A DNA stretch of 64,000 bases from contig NZ_CP033924.1 in assembly GCF_003815875.1 (NCBI RefSeq), forward strand, positions 4,216,001 through 4,280,000. The letters run 5' to 3'. Within the stretch, counting starts at the first letter, position 1, and each line of letters opens with the position of its first letter. This DNA is from Chryseobacterium lactis (GTDB lineage: Bacteria; Bacteroidota; Bacteroidia; Flavobacteriales; Weeksellaceae). The position numbers and the translations under genes were made by a program. Shown piece by piece: positions 35,647 through 45,094 of this stretch. Below the pieces are notes generated by a model. It was given only the letters and a program-made list of their open reading frames with translations, was not told where the DNA came from and searched no databases.

Positions 35647-36807
35647 CTATTCAAACATTTCAGCCCAGCGTACGGCTTTTATTTCATTTTCGTTATACAA
35701 GTCTTCGATTGACTTTTTAACGTCTAATTTGGGGTATAGATTCACTCCAATGAGCTTTATTTTACCTTCTTCGATCCATTGTTGTTCTTTCACCGCATGT
35801 TCGTAGATCTTTTTCTGAACAACGCCCTGTTTCAGAAGCTCAAGATATCCTCCTGCTTCTTCGATCTCCACAAACAAAGCCCATGATTTTTCTGCAATTT
35901 GCTGTGTAATATCTTCAATATAGTAACTCCCGTTGGAAGCATCTTCAAACACGTTGATAATGCTTTCATAGGCCAACACAATTTGCTGCTTAAAAGAAAT
36001 CTCTTCAGAGTTGGCTGTACTTCTGCCTACCAGGTAATTATTTGTGAACACTGCATCGGCACCACCAATCATTGCTGCAGCAAGTTCAAGAGTTGATCGG
36101 ATCAGATTATTTTCGTTATCAGCAACCGCTTTATTTCTTAAAGAAGTCTCTGCAAAAATGTAAGGAACTTCATCCAATCCATACTCCTTGGAAAGCTGGT
36201 TGAAAACTATTTTAAACGCTCTCAGTTTAGCCATCTCGAAGAAATAATTTCCTCCTACAGCGATCCTGAAAATCAATTGGTTTAAAATTTCCGAACCGTA
36301 TAGCTCTACTAACTCTTTCGTTTTTGCCAGAGCAATACCTAATTGTTGATAAATAGCTGCACCGGCATTCTGATGTAGAGAAATATCAAGACAGATGCTT
36401 CTTTTAAACTCCTTTGCTAAGAGTTCTTTTGCCAATTGATCATCAATGCTTCCTTCTTTTTCGTTAAATACATCGATCAGTGAAAAATACTGATCTTCTT
36501 CTTTTGGACTTATATGACCCGCAAGATCTTTATTATTAACGAAAATGGTTTTCTCCTCCAGATTCTCAACATTACGATCTAACATAAATGCAAATACTTC
36601 ATCTTCCAGACTTTCATGATAGCTGGCTACCAGGTGGGTGCTTTCTTCAACTCTTGGCAGGTTTACCAAAGGCTTTTGAACTTCTGTATAAAAAGGTTTC
36701 ACCTCTATTCCCTCCAAATTTTCTTTTGCTAAAATAGGGTAAATATCCTCTGTCTTAAGTTGTTTTTTTACTAAGCTTTCCCAGTTTGGAAGTGTATGAT
36801 ATGACAT
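35647..36807 (-). CDS. mutA: Methylmalonyl-CoA mutase small (non-catalytic) subunit
   Basis: 386 residues from the ATG at 36805-36807. The N-terminus MSYHTLPNWESLVKKQLK, then SLHQNAGAAIYQQLGIALAKTKEL and IFRIAVGGNYFFEMAKLRAFK, and VGRSTANSEEISFKQQIVLAYESIINVFEDASNGSYYIE are the mutase TIM-barrel blocks. There is no cobalamin-binding DxHxxG domain, and the chain is much shorter than the catalytic subunit, so it is the small subunit of the heterodimer. The catalytic partner (scpA/mutB), usually next in flavobacteria, is absent here; a REP-like repeat and a methyltransferase gene occupy that place. It follows the FtsB-like gene by about 100 bp. Confidence 0.8.
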   Translation of the reverse strand: MSYHTLPNWESLVKKQLKTEDIYPILAKENLEGIEVKPFYTEVQKPLVNLPRVEESTHLVASYHESLEDEVFAFMLDRNVENLEEKTIFVNNKDLAGHISPKEEDQYFSLIDVFNEKEGSIDDQLAKELLAKEFKRSICLDISLHQNAGAAIYQQLGIALAKTKELVELYGSEILNQLIFRIAVGGNYFFEMAKLRAFKIVFNQLSKEYGLDEVPYIFAETSLRNKAVADNENNLIRSTLELAAAMIGGADAVFTNNYLVGRSTANSEEISFKQQIVLAYESIINVFEDASNGSYYIEDITQQIAEKSWALFVEIEEAGGYLELLKQGVVQKKIYEHAVKEQQWIEEGKIKLIGVNLYPKLDVKKSIEDLYNENEIKAVRWAEMFE

Positions 36808-36909
36808 TAGTTTTATGTATTTGTGAATGGTCAATAGTGAATTTTGCTTGCCCTTGAAGTTTTAAAACTGGTAACAAAATTCAATATTGACGGATTCTAT
36901 TCAATGTTA

Positions 36910-37266
36910 TTATTTTTTGGCGACTTTCGTGCTGTCTACCACCAGAATGAAGATCTCTTCATTTGGTTTTTTCATAAAATAATTCTCTCTTGCGTATTTT
37001 TCCTTTTCTGATTTGTTGTTCATCAGTTTTTTATAAAAAGCATCGTTCTTTTCGTATTCTTTTTTATAGTACGCGAGCTGCTCTTCATTCTTATGAATCT
37101 CACCATTCAGTTCATTGATCACAAGAAATGAGGTTTTGTCGAAGAAAATCATCCATACCAAAAACAGACAAATCGTAATGGTATATTTATTCAAAACATA
37201 TTTCTGTATAAGTTTGAATGTTTCTGATTTCGGCTGAATGTCTTTGATAAGTTTGTTTTCTTCCAT
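36910..37266 (-). CDS. FtsB/DivIC-type septum formation initiator
   Basis: 118 residues. A short cytoplasmic N-terminus (about 28 residues), one membrane segment (TITICLFLVWMIFF, about 30-45), then a periplasmic coiled coil (LNGEIHKNEEQLAYYKKEYEKNDAFYKKL) and the KYARENYFMKKPNEEIFILV block that marks FtsB/DivIC. It bridges FtsL and FtsQ in the divisome. Two bases separate its start codon from the uridine kinase stop codon, so translation is probably coupled. Confidence 0.85.
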   Translation of the reverse strand: MEENKLIKDIQPKSETFKLIQKYVLNKYTITICLFLVWMIFFDKTSFLVINELNGEIHKNEEQLAYYKKEYEKNDAFYKKLMNNKSEKEKYARENYFMKKPNEEIFILVVDSTKVAKK

Positions 37267-37268
37267 TT

Positions 37269-37883
37269 TTAATGTTTTCTCAACGAGTTTTTAATAACAG
37301 TAGTTAAAAAATCAATCGCAACGGAATTCTGTTTCATATTTGGGATAATAAGATCGGCATCATTTTTAGATGGCTCGATGAATTCCTGGTGCATTGGTTT
37401 CAGAGTCGTCTGGTAGCGGTGTAATACTTCGCCCAGATCTCTTCCTCTTTCCTGAGTATCTCTTCTGATCCTCCTGATTAATCTTTCATCAGAATCTGCA
37501 TGAACGAAAACCTTCAGGTCAAATTCTTTCAGTAATTCTTTATTGGTAAGAACCAAAATTCCTTCTACCACCAATACATTTTTAGGCTCTACAGTGACAT
37601 GATCTCCTGTTCTTGAATGCGTTACAAAGCTGTAAATCGGCTGTTCGATCGGCTCATTATTTTTTAAAGCTTTAACATGTTTTATCAACAAATCAAAATC
37701 TATAGACTTCGGGTGATCGTAATTAAGCGCTTCTCTTTCTGTAAGCGTAAGATTTGGATTATCATGATAATAATTATCCTGAGAGAGGATATTCATTCCT
37801 TCAATATCAAGCTGTTGAAGGATCTTATCAACAACTGTAGTTTTGCCGGATCCTGTCCCACCGGCAATTCCTATTACAAGCAT
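37269..37883 (-). CDS. udk: Uridine kinase
   Basis: 204 residues. It phosphorylates uridine and cytidine in pyrimidine salvage. The P-loop is GIAGGTGSGKTTV at residues 4-16; SQDNYYHD, NYDHPKSIDFDLL and YSFVTHSRTGDHVTVEPKNVLVVEGILVL are family blocks, and RRIRRDTQERGR is the lid. It starts a udk-ftsB-mutA unit, an arrangement common in flavobacteria, preceded by a well-matched promoter. Confidence 0.95.
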   Translation of the reverse strand: MLVIGIAGGTGSGKTTVVDKILQQLDIEGMNILSQDNYYHDNPNLTLTEREALNYDHPKSIDFDLLIKHVKALKNNEPIEQPIYSFVTHSRTGDHVTVEPKNVLVVEGILVLTNKELLKEFDLKVFVHADSDERLIRRIRRDTQERGRDLGEVLHRYQTTLKPMHQEFIEPSKNDADLIIPNMKQNSVAIDFLTTVIKNSLRKH

Positions 37884-37909
37884 TCTTTTTTGTTTCTTTA
37901 TAGTTGGTA

Positions 37910-37940
37910 CAAATATACTATTTTAGATAAAATATGACAA
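37910..37940 (-). promoter_or_regulatory. Bacteroidota promoter of udk operon
   Basis: On the minus strand TTG (37938-37940), a 20-bp spacer and TATATTTG (37910-37917), followed about 27 bp on by the udk start codon. Matches TTG-N-TAnnTTTG. Confidence 0.65.
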
Positions 37941-38056
37941 TGAAAGAATATTGAGAAATTAAAAGATTACAGGATTAAAAAATTAAAAGATTTTCAAGGA
38001 ATTGCTTATCCTTTGTCACTTAAGCTCATTAGTCTTATTTCGCCTCTGAATTTAAT

Positions 38057-38089
38057 AAAAAAACCGACAAATAATTTGTCGGTTTTTTA
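38057..38089 (-). terminator. Terminator of clpS operon
   Basis: AAAAACCGACAAA and its complement around a TAA loop, with T-runs on both strands; begins directly at the clpS stop codon. Confidence 0.88.
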
Positions 38090-38090
38090 T

Positions 38091-38396
38091 TTATACAATT
38101 TCGCTTGTTAATTCCCGCGAAAGTAATTTTTCATGCATAGGCTTCAATACATCTATTGAGCCGGTTTTTACGGTACATTTGCCTTTGTAATGAACAAGCA
38201 TTGTACATTGTTCGGCTTGTTCCAGTGTGTGCTTACATACTTCAATCAGGCTGTCTATCACATAATCAAAGGTATGAACATCATCATTGTGCAATACCAG
38301 TTTATAAACATCATCCGTGTCATCGAGAACTAAAACTTCCTCTTCATACTGACGTTTCGGATTTTCGTAATCTTTTATTGTATTATAGAAATTCAT
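38091..38396 (-). CDS. clpS: ClpS, ATP-dependent Clp protease adaptor
   Basis: 101 residues. ClpS delivers N-degron substrates to ClpAP/ClpC. The conserved binding block is YKLVLHNDDVHTFDYVIDSLIEVCKHTLEQAEQC; the N-terminal extension is short and acidic. HNDD and the later VHYKGKCTV region correspond to the residues that hold the N-terminal aromatic of the substrate. It lies 15 bp downstream of the CNNM/CorC gene and is co-transcribed. Confidence 0.93.
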   Translation of the reverse strand: MNFYNTIKDYENPKRQYEEEVLVLDDTDDVYKLVLHNDDVHTFDYVIDSLIEVCKHTLEQAEQCTMLVHYKGKCTVKTGSIDVLKPMHEKLLSRELTSEIV

Positions 38397-38411
38397 TTTT
38401 TTTTTAAACTT

Positions 38412-39770
38412 TTACGCTTCACCAATATTATCGGCCATATCATTTATAGGATTGGGTTCCAGATAAATAAGCTCGACAAGTTCAACACTCTTATTATTCA
38501 TTTTCAGAATTTTAAAATGATAATTTTCAAGCTCAAACTCCTGATTCTCCTGTGGAATCTCTTCCAGTTCATAAAGAATGAATCCCGCTAATGAGTTGTA
38601 TTCACTTTCCTCAGAAAGCGGTAATTTCTTAGGCAGGAATTCATTGATTTCATCCAACGGCTGTGTAGCCTGTACCCAATAGGTATTATCAGCTATTTTG
38701 TCAACAATCTTTTCTTCATCATCTTCTTCATCCTGAATTTCACCTACCAATTCTTCAAGGATATCTTCCAGCGTTATAATTCCTTCTGTTCCTCCAAATT
38801 CGTCGATAACAACTGCTATATGCTGTTTTTTCAACTGGAATGTTTTCAGTAAGTCCGAAACTTTTTTGCTTTCTACCACGAAAAAAGCATCACGCATCAG
38901 GTCTTTAAGATCTTCATGATCCAAATCCCCTTTTCTTTTAACAAATTCCCTGATGATTTCTTTGGTATAAAAAATCCCGATGATATTGTCGATAGAATCA
39001 ACATATACAGGAATACGTGAATAACCACTATCCATAATTTTATTGATAATATCGTTCACATCTTCCTCAAAATCGATGGAAGTAATATTTTGTCTTGGAA
39101 CCATGATCTGCTTGGCAGAATGATCTGTAAAATCAAAAGCGTTTTTAATGATCTCGTAGTTTTCCTCTTCAATTTCACCGCTATCTGCACTTTGTTTTAC
39201 CAAAAGCTGAAGCTCTTCTGTGGAGTGAATTTCCTGTTCAGAGGCAGGATGTATTTTAATAAGCCTTAAGAAACCATTAGACATTGAGTTCATCAACCAG
39301 ATAAACGGTTTAAAAATCGTGTAAAAAACCCTTAACGGAACTGCTGTAGCCATTGTAGTCGCTTCAGATTTCCTGATTGCGATTGACTTTGGAATAAGCT
39401 CACCAAATACGATATGCATAATGGTAATTACTACGAAACTAATGATCAGCGATACCGAAGTAATGGTAGCCTGGCTCATATTCATATTGAGGGAGTTGAA
39501 AATATTTTCAACAATGTGGTGCAGAGCACTTTCTCCTACCCAACCTAGGGCCAGAGAGGCTAATGTAATTCCTAATTGTGTAGCAGAAAGATATTCATCG
39601 AGATGTTTGATGATATGTTCCGCCTGCTTTGCCATAGAATCACCTTCTGCGGCTTTTATTTGAATTTGTGAGTAACGAACTTTAACAATTGAAAATTCTG
39701 CGGCTACGAAGAAGCCATTTAGTAAAACAAGAAATAAGGCCAGCAATAGCCTGACTATGTCCGAGTCCAT
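38412..39770 (-). CDS. CNNM/CorC-family protein (HlyC-type)
   Basis: 452 residues. An N-terminal DUF21/CNNM membrane domain (about 1-185, four membrane segments, with FVAAEFSIVKVRYSQI and a GELIPKSIAIRKSE motif) is followed by two CBS domains (about 210-340; IMVPRQNITSIDFEEDV, GTEGIITLEDILEELVGEIQDE) and a C-terminal CorC_HlyC domain (about 355-440). The family exports magnesium or cobalt, or modulates their transport; GldE of flavobacteria is a relative. The chain is full length. A TATCTTTG box lies at 39798-39805 on the minus strand. It is the first gene of the clpS unit. Confidence 0.87.
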   Translation of the reverse strand: MDSDIVRLLLALFLVLLNGFFVAAEFSIVKVRYSQIQIKAAEGDSMAKQAEHIIKHLDEYLSATQLGITLASLALGWVGESALHHIVENIFNSLNMNMSQATITSVSLIISFVVITIMHIVFGELIPKSIAIRKSEATTMATAVPLRVFYTIFKPFIWLMNSMSNGFLRLIKIHPASEQEIHSTEELQLLVKQSADSGEIEEENYEIIKNAFDFTDHSAKQIMVPRQNITSIDFEEDVNDIINKIMDSGYSRIPVYVDSIDNIIGIFYTKEIIREFVKRKGDLDHEDLKDLMRDAFFVVESKKVSDLLKTFQLKKQHIAVVIDEFGGTEGIITLEDILEELVGEIQDEEDDEEKIVDKIADNTYWVQATQPLDEINEFLPKKLPLSEESEYNSLAGFILYELEEIPQENQEFELENYHFKILKMNNKSVELVELIYLEPNPINDMADNIGEA

Positions 39771-39986
39771 TTAGAAGTTGTATAATTTTATTAGCTACAA
39801 AGATAGACAAAATAAAAATAACCTGAGAAGGGATCTATTATTTCAATGAAATGATTTTTTAGAGAGAAATTTGAGACTCATAAATACATCTGTTTTGTAT
39901 TAAAAAAAATAATCGGATATCTTTCTTCAGTTCCTGTACAAAAGAAAGGTTTTAGGTGTCTACAATGAGTTTTTTAAGTTTAATCC

Positions 39987-40018
39987 AAAAAAAAGCACCG
40001 ATACTATCGATGCTTTTT
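39987..40018 (-). terminator. Terminator of the ATP synthase operon
   Basis: AAAAAGCA-CGAT and ATCG-TGCTTTTT arms around an ACT loop with a single mismatch; 20 bp after the atpG stop codon. Confidence 0.8.
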
Positions 40019-40038
40019 ATTATATGTTAAAATAATTC

Positions 40039-40902
40039 TTACGAATTTTTCAAAGCTTCTGCTCCGGAAACAATTTCCAAAATTTCGTTGGTAATTGCAG
40101 CCTGTCTCGCTTTGTTGTAGAAGATCTTAAGATCATTTCTCAACGCTTCGGCATTGTCTGTAGCTTTGTGCATTGCAGTCATTCTCGCTCCGTGCTCAGA
40201 TGCTACTGAATCTAAGATTGCCTTGAAAACCTGAGTTTTGATCGATTTTGGAATTAAATTATCCAGGATCTCAGCTCTGTTCGGTTCAAAGATATAATCT
40301 GTTTCAACCTGTGGCTCTGTATTTTCAGGCATTGAGATAGGAAGAAGTTGTTCTGTAGTTACTTCCTGAGTGGCAGCATTAACGAATCTGTTGTAGATAA
40401 CATAAACTTCGTCAAATTTACCTTCTCTGAAACTTGCCATTACCCCTTCAGTAATATGAGCAACTGCATCAAAATTCAAATTATCATAAACAGAACTTCC
40501 ATTAGCGTATACTGAACGATTTCTTCTTACAGCATCATATGCTTTTTTACCAACAGGAAGAACTTCAATCTCGTATTGAGAATTGTTCTGAAACTGAAGA
40601 TTAAGCTCTTTTACGATGGAAGAGTTAAAAGCTCCCGCAAGACCTCTGTTTGAAGTAACAGCGATGAAAAGTACTCTTTTAACCTCCCTTTTCTGAGCAT
40701 ATACAGAAATCTGATCAGGATCAGAGCTAGAATTTACATTCTGGATAAGCTCCTGTAATTTTTCAGAATATGGTCTTAGCATTACGATTGCGTCCTGTGC
40801 TTTTTTCAGTTTCGCTGCGGAAACCATCTTCATAGCACGGGTAATCTGCATCGTAGATGAAATTGACGTGATTCTGCCTCGTATTTCTTTTAAGTTTGCC
40901 AT
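40039..40902 (-). CDS. atpG: F1 ATP synthase gamma subunit
   Basis: 287 residues. The central rotor shaft. The N-terminal helix ANLKEIRGRITSISSTMQITRAMKMVSAAKLKKAQ and the C-terminal ARMTAMHKATDNAEALRNDLKIFYNKARQAAITNEILEIVSGAEAL are characteristic. It is the last gene of the operon, which ends at a terminator; atpD and atpC are not next to it, a known arrangement in Bacteroidota. A 77-bp gap upstream carries a GTTTAAGG-type repeat. Confidence 0.96.
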   Translation of the reverse strand: MANLKEIRGRITSISSTMQITRAMKMVSAAKLKKAQDAIVMLRPYSEKLQELIQNVNSSSDPDQISVYAQKREVKRVLFIAVTSNRGLAGAFNSSIVKELNLQFQNNSQYEIEVLPVGKKAYDAVRRNRSVYANGSSVYDNLNFDAVAHITEGVMASFREGKFDEVYVIYNRFVNAATQEVTTEQLLPISMPENTEPQVETDYIFEPNRAEILDNLIPKSIKTQVFKAILDSVASEHGARMTAMHKATDNAEALRNDLKIFYNKARQAAITNEILEIVSGAEALKNS

Positions 40903-40910
40903 TAATTTGG

Positions 40911-40970
40911 GTTCAAAGTTTAAGGTCTAAAGTTTAAGGCTTAAAACTTTATATTTTAAACCTTAAACAT
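40911..40970. repeat. GTTTAAGG-type repeat between atpA and atpG
   Basis: Tandem TTTAAGG/TTTAAAG-like units with an inverted partner CCTTAAAC at 40958-40968; it could fold to a weak hairpin. It resembles the tract between etfB and etfA. Confidence 0.4.
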
Positions 40971-40979
40971 TGAATTTTT

Positions 40980-42557
40980 TTAGTTGTATTTAGAAGCTAA
41001 ATCGTTAGCTGCCTGCTTAAGAACGCTTGTAATATCATTATCGATTTTCCCAGCCTTGATTGCAGCCATTGTTTCAGGATGCTTAGATCTTAGGAATTCG
41101 ATATATTCGTGTTGGAATTCTTTAATTTTTCTGATAGGAACGTTTCTCATTAAGTTTTCTGTTCCTGCATAAACGATTGCTACCTGACTGTCTACAGGAA
41201 GCGGAGCGTTTACCGGCTGCTTAAGGATTTCTACGTTTCTTTCTCCTTTAGAGATAACTGCTAAAGTAGAAGCATCAAGGTCAGAACCAAACTTAGCAAA
41301 CGCTTCTAGTTCTTTATATTGAGCCTGGTCTAATTTTAATGTACCAGATACTTTTTTCATTGATTTGATCTGAGCATTACCCCCTACTCTTGATACAGAG
41401 ATACCAACATTGATCGCTGGACGAACCCCTGAGTTGAATAGATCAGACTCCAAGAAGATCTGTCCGTCTGTAATAGAGATTACGTTAGTTGGGATATATG
41501 CAGAAACGTCACCTGCCTGAGTTTCGATAATTGGAAGTGCCGTTAATGAACCACCACCTTTCACGATTGGTTTAAGAGATTCCGGCAAATCGTTCATTTG
41601 CTTAGCGATATTATCATCAGCAATTACTTTTGCAGCTCTTTCCAATAGTCTTGAGTGAAGATAGAAAACGTCTCCAGGATAAGCTTCACGGCCCGGTGGT
41701 CTTCTCAATAGTAGAGAAAGCTCACGGTAAGCAACTGCTTGTTTTGATAAATCATCATAAACGATCAAAGCTGGTCTACCAGTGTCTCTGAAGAACTCAC
41801 CGATAGAAGCACCTGCCATTGCAGAATATACCTGCATTGGAACTGGATCTGATGCGTTAGCTGCAACGATTACAGTATATGCTAAAGCTCCTTTATCAGA
41901 AAGAGTTTTAACGATTTGTGCTACGGTAGAAGCTTTCTGTCCGATGGCAACATATATACAATATACAGGATTACCTGCATCAAAAAATTCTCTTTGGTTG
42001 ATGATCGTATCAATCGCAACAGTAGTTTTACCTGTTTGTCTGTCACCAATGATAAGCTCTCTCTGTCCTCTTCCTACAGGGATCATTGCATCAATCGCTA
42101 CGATACCTGATTGTAAAGGTTCAGTTACGGGCTGTCTGAAGATAACCCCAGGAGCCTTTCTTTCCAATGGCATTTCGTATAATTCTCCAGTAATAGGACC
42201 TTTACCATCGATAGGGTTACCAAGAGTATCTACTACTCTACCTAACATACCTTCTCCTACTTTGATAGAAGAGATTCTGTTTGTTCTTCTTACGGTATCA
42301 CCTTCTCTTACTAATTTACTTTCACCTAGTAAAGCAACACCTACGTTGTCTTCTTCAAGGTTAAGTACAATACCTTCTACATCACTAGAAAATTTCACCA
42401 ACTCTCCGTATTGTACGTTTTCTAACCCGTATACACGAGCAATACCATCACCGATGGTTAAAACTGTACCTACTTCCTCAACGTTTGATTGAGTATCGAA
42501 GTTGGCCAATTGCTGTTTTAAGATCGCAGATACTTCTGCCGGATTTATTTCTGCCAT
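40980..42557 (-). CDS. atpA: F1 ATP synthase alpha subunit
   Basis: 525 residues. Non-catalytic nucleotide-binding subunit of F1. The P-loop GDRQTGKT is at about 170-177, and the [41 protein letters not shown] signature is intact. N-terminal membrane-binding helix (about 1-25) present. It lies 16 bp after atpH and is followed by atpG. Confidence 0.97.
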   Translation of the reverse strand: MAEINPAEVSAILKQQLANFDTQSNVEEVGTVLTIGDGIARVYGLENVQYGELVKFSSDVEGIVLNLEEDNVGVALLGESKLVREGDTVRRTNRISSIKVGEGMLGRVVDTLGNPIDGKGPITGELYEMPLERKAPGVIFRQPVTEPLQSGIVAIDAMIPVGRGQRELIIGDRQTGKTTVAIDTIINQREFFDAGNPVYCIYVAIGQKASTVAQIVKTLSDKGALAYTVIVAANASDPVPMQVYSAMAGASIGEFFRDTGRPALIVYDDLSKQAVAYRELSLLLRRPPGREAYPGDVFYLHSRLLERAAKVIADDNIAKQMNDLPESLKPIVKGGGSLTALPIIETQAGDVSAYIPTNVISITDGQIFLESDLFNSGVRPAINVGISVSRVGGNAQIKSMKKVSGTLKLDQAQYKELEAFAKFGSDLDASTLAVISKGERNVEILKQPVNAPLPVDSQVAIVYAGTENLMRNVPIRKIKEFQHEYIEFLRSKHPETMAAIKAGKIDNDITSVLKQAANDLASKYN

Positions 42558-42573
42558 TGTATGGTTGTTTTTC

Positions 42574-43113
42574 TTAATTTAATTGGAAATCTTTTTTAAC
42601 TTGGTTCAATTTTGTCTTCACAGACGCGTCTACCTGCTGGTCACCTACTCTTAGAACGTATCCCCCAAGAATTTCAGGTTTTACATTTACTTTTAAATCA
42701 AATTTTGAATCAGCATTTACAAGATTGGTAGATCTTAAAATCTGATCAAGATTCTCTTTTGAAAGTGGAGTTGCTGTAGTAAGCGTTACTCTTTGTACAC
42801 CGCTAAGGTCTTCAACTTTATTGATGAATTCCTGAGCAATATTTTTCAATTGGTTTTCACGCCCGTGCTTAATAACCAATTTAATAAGGTTCTGAGAAGA
42901 AACAGATAAACCTTTGAAAATTTCGTTTGCTACTTCTATTTTCTTTTTAGAATCGATGTAAGGAGTAAGGAAAAACTTGTTTAAATCTTTAGATTCAGAC
43001 ATTACCTTTACTACATCTTTCATTTCAGAAAATACAGTAGCCGTTTGACCTGACTCATTTGTGAAATCAAGTAAACCTTGTGCGTATCTTTTAGCTACTT
43101 TAGATGTAAGCAT
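42574..43113 (-). CDS. atpH: F1 ATP synthase delta subunit
   Basis: 179 residues. Stator subunit linking F1 to the b subunit. The N-terminal helical block [20 protein letters not shown] and the C-terminal [23 protein letters not shown] region, with the GGYVLRVG turn, fit AtpH/OSCP. It lies two bases downstream of atpF and 16 bp upstream of atpA, so translation is probably coupled. Confidence 0.94.
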   Translation of the reverse strand: MLTSKVAKRYAQGLLDFTNESGQTATVFSEMKDVVKVMSESKDLNKFFLTPYIDSKKKIEVANEIFKGLSVSSQNLIKLVIKHGRENQLKNIAQEFINKVEDLSGVQRVTLTTATPLSKENLDQILRSTNLVNADSKFDLKVNVKPEILGGYVLRVGDQQVDASVKTKLNQVKKDFQLN

Positions 43114-43115
43114 TC

Positions 43116-43613
43116 TTAGTTAAGGTTTGATTTGTTTAAATAATTTTGAACTAATTCGTTTTGAGCTTCATTGTTGTCTAATTTTTGTTTCAAAATAGAC
43201 TCAGCAATGTTCACAGATAAAGTTCCGATTTGAGTTTTGATATCTGCCATAGCAGCATTTTTCTCAGCCTGGATACTCTGCTTAGCAGCTTCAATCAATT
43301 TGTCTCCTTCAGATTTAGCAGCATCTTTAGCTTCTCCTACGATTCTATCTTTAATTTCTCTAGCTTCTTTAAGGATAGCATCTCTTTCGATTTTAGCTTC
43401 ACGAATGATTCTTTCGTTGTCCTCTTTTAGAGTTTCCATCTCTTTTCTAGCCAATTTAGCTTGATTAAGAGCGTCAACAATAGAAGTTTCTCTGTCGTTA
43501 ATAGAGTTTAAAATAGGTTTCCAAGCGAATTTACCTAACAGAAATAATAACGCTAGAAAAATAACAGACTGGATAATAAATAATCCTGATGAAAACTGAT
43601 GAATTAATTCCAT
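43116..43613 (-). CDS. atpF: Fo ATP synthase b subunit
   Basis: 165 residues. One N-terminal membrane helix (SSGLFIIQSVIFLALLFLLGKFAW, about 8-30) and a long charged coiled coil rich in Lys, Glu and Ala (about 35-160), forming the peripheral stalk. KFAWKPILNSINDRE is the family block after the membrane. It lies between atpE (82 bp upstream) and atpH. Confidence 0.94.
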   Translation of the reverse strand: MELIHQFSSGLFIIQSVIFLALLFLLGKFAWKPILNSINDRETSIVDALNQAKLARKEMETLKEDNERIIREAKIERDAILKEAREIKDRIVGEAKDAAKSEGDKLIEAAKQSIQAEKNAAMADIKTQIGTLSVNIAESILKQKLDNNEAQNELVQNYLNKSNLN

Positions 43614-43695
43614 TATATAAATGTATAAATAATTATTACTTTTTTAAAGAATCATTACCTGCAACCAACCGTTGCAGATAATGATTTGAGTTTAA

Positions 43696-43890
43696 TTAGT
43701 TTACTGCGAATAGAGCAGCAAACGCAACACCTTCTACAAGGGCAGCTGCAATAAGCATAGCTGTTTGGATTTTTCCAGATTGTTCAGGTTGTCTAGCGAT
43801 AGCTTCAAGAGCAGCAGCTCCGATTTTACCAAGACCGATACCTACACCTAGTACTACGATACCAGCACCTACAATTTTAGGGATTTCCAT
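43696..43890 (-). CDS. atpE: Fo ATP synthase c subunit
   Basis: 64 residues, two transmembrane helices joined by the polar loop ARQPEQ. The ion-binding carboxylate is the Glu in AALVEGVAFAALF. The residue after it is Gly, not Ser/Thr as in Na+-type rings, so proton coupling is likelier (inference). 47 bp separate it from atpB and 82 bp from atpF. Confidence 0.95.
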   Translation of the reverse strand: MEIPKIVGAGIVVLGVGIGLGKIGAAALEAIARQPEQSGKIQTAMLIAAALVEGVAFAALFAVN

Positions 43891-43937
43891 AATATATAAT
43901 TTTAAAAAATTTGTTTTACTTTAATTTTAATTTTCAA

Positions 43938-45035
43938 TTAGTGAGCAGCGTGGTGTTCGTGCTCGTGCTCCTGCACTGCCATTCCGATAAATAAAGCTGA
44001 TAACATCGTGAAGATATACGCTTGTAGGAACGCTACCAATACTTCCAATAAATAGATTACTAAGGTTAAGAATGGGAAAGCAACACCTGCTGCAAAGTTC
44101 TTAAACACATAGATCAGTCCGATCAAACTCATTACTACGATGTGACCTGCAGTCATGTTGGCAAAAAGTCGGATCATCAATGCGAATGGCTTAGTGATTG
44201 TTCCTAATAATTCGATAGGAAGCATAATCAATTTCATTGGCACTGGTACTCCCGGCATCCAGAAGATGTGTTTCCAGTAATCTTTATTTGCAGAGAATGT
44301 TGTAATCAAATAAGTAAGAATAGCAAGGAAGAACGTCATGGTAATATTACCTGTAACATTGATTCCGAAAGGCATTAGTCCTAATACGTTCAGGAATAAG
44401 ATAAAGAAGAATACGGTTAATAAATATCCCATAAATCTTTTATACTTATGACCGATATTCGGGATAGCAACTTCATCTCTTACAAAGATAATCAAAGGCT
44501 CCAGGAATCTTGCTGCTCCGGTAGGAACTACAGATTTCTTATAAGACTTAGCCATTCCACCGAATAATACCAACATAAAGATTGACACTAATAGGATAAT
44601 AAGAACACTCTTTGTAATTGAAAGATCCAAAGGCTTTTCGTTAGTTGGATGACCGTGATCATCAAGAGTTATAGTTCCAGCTGCATCAGTCTTATAAATC
44701 TTTTCGTGGTGCAACACATAGAAAGATCCGTCTACTTCAGTTGGCTCTCCGTGCATGAACCCTTCTTTATTACTCATGAAAGAGTGGAAACCGTTATCAT
44801 AAAAAATAACAGGCAGAGGGAAACCGATGTGGTGACCTTCTTTGTCAACCATCAATGTGAAATCATGAGCATCCAACAAGTGATGATCAATGAACTCTTT
44901 GTTTTCTTTACTTACTTTGTCTTTCTCTGAAAGCTCTTGAGCAGGAACCGCCGCAGCACCATCTTCATTGTGCTGTGCAGACACTACGTTTAATACAAAA
45001 ATACTGTAGAATAAAACTGCGAATTTCTTAAACAT
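43938..45035 (-). CDS. atpB: Fo ATP synthase a subunit, with N-terminal extension
   Basis: About 365 residues from the ATG at 45033-45035. It begins with a hydrophobic, signal-like stretch (MFKKFAVLFYSIFVLNVVSAQ), then about 120 hydrophilic residues, and only then the membrane half. This extension is typical of Bacteroidota AtpB. The essential Arg is in ALMIRLFANMTAGHIVV. The C-terminus is His-rich (EHEHEHHAAH). The frame's longer start (TTG 45059) overlaps the -7 box and is rejected. It heads the ATP synthase operon apart from a small upstream membrane gene. Confidence 0.93.
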   Translation of the reverse strand: MFKKFAVLFYSIFVLNVVSAQHNEDGAAAVPAQELSEKDKVSKENKEFIDHHLLDAHDFTLMVDKEGHHIGFPLPVIFYDNGFHSFMSNKEGFMHGEPTEVDGSFYVLHHEKIYKTDAAGTITLDDHGHPTNEKPLDLSITKSVLIILLVSIFMLVLFGGMAKSYKKSVVPTGAARFLEPLIIFVRDEVAIPNIGHKYKRFMGYLLTVFFFILFLNVLGLMPFGINVTGNITMTFFLAILTYLITTFSANKDYWKHIFWMPGVPVPMKLIMLPIELLGTITKPFALMIRLFANMTAGHIVVMSLIGLIYVFKNFAAGVAFPFLTLVIYLLEVLVAFLQAYIFTMLSALFIGMAVQEHEHEHHAAH

Positions 45036-45056
45036 TGATAGGTTTTTTTCGTTGTG

Positions 45057-45085
45057 CAAAAATATGATATTTTTTCTAGTTTCAA
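45057..45085 (-). promoter_or_regulatory. Bacteroidota promoter of atpB operon
   Basis: On the minus strand TTG (45083-45085), 18-bp spacer and TATTTTTG (45057-45064), about 20 bp before the atpB start codon. Gives an internal promoter within the ATP synthase locus. Confidence 0.6.
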
Positions 45086-45094
45086 TAAATAATT

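Noticed and set aside
41782..42492. Plus-strand ORF of 236 codons inside atpA
   Set aside because: Antisense to a highly conserved ATP synthase gene; its residues are dictated by the codon use of atpA.
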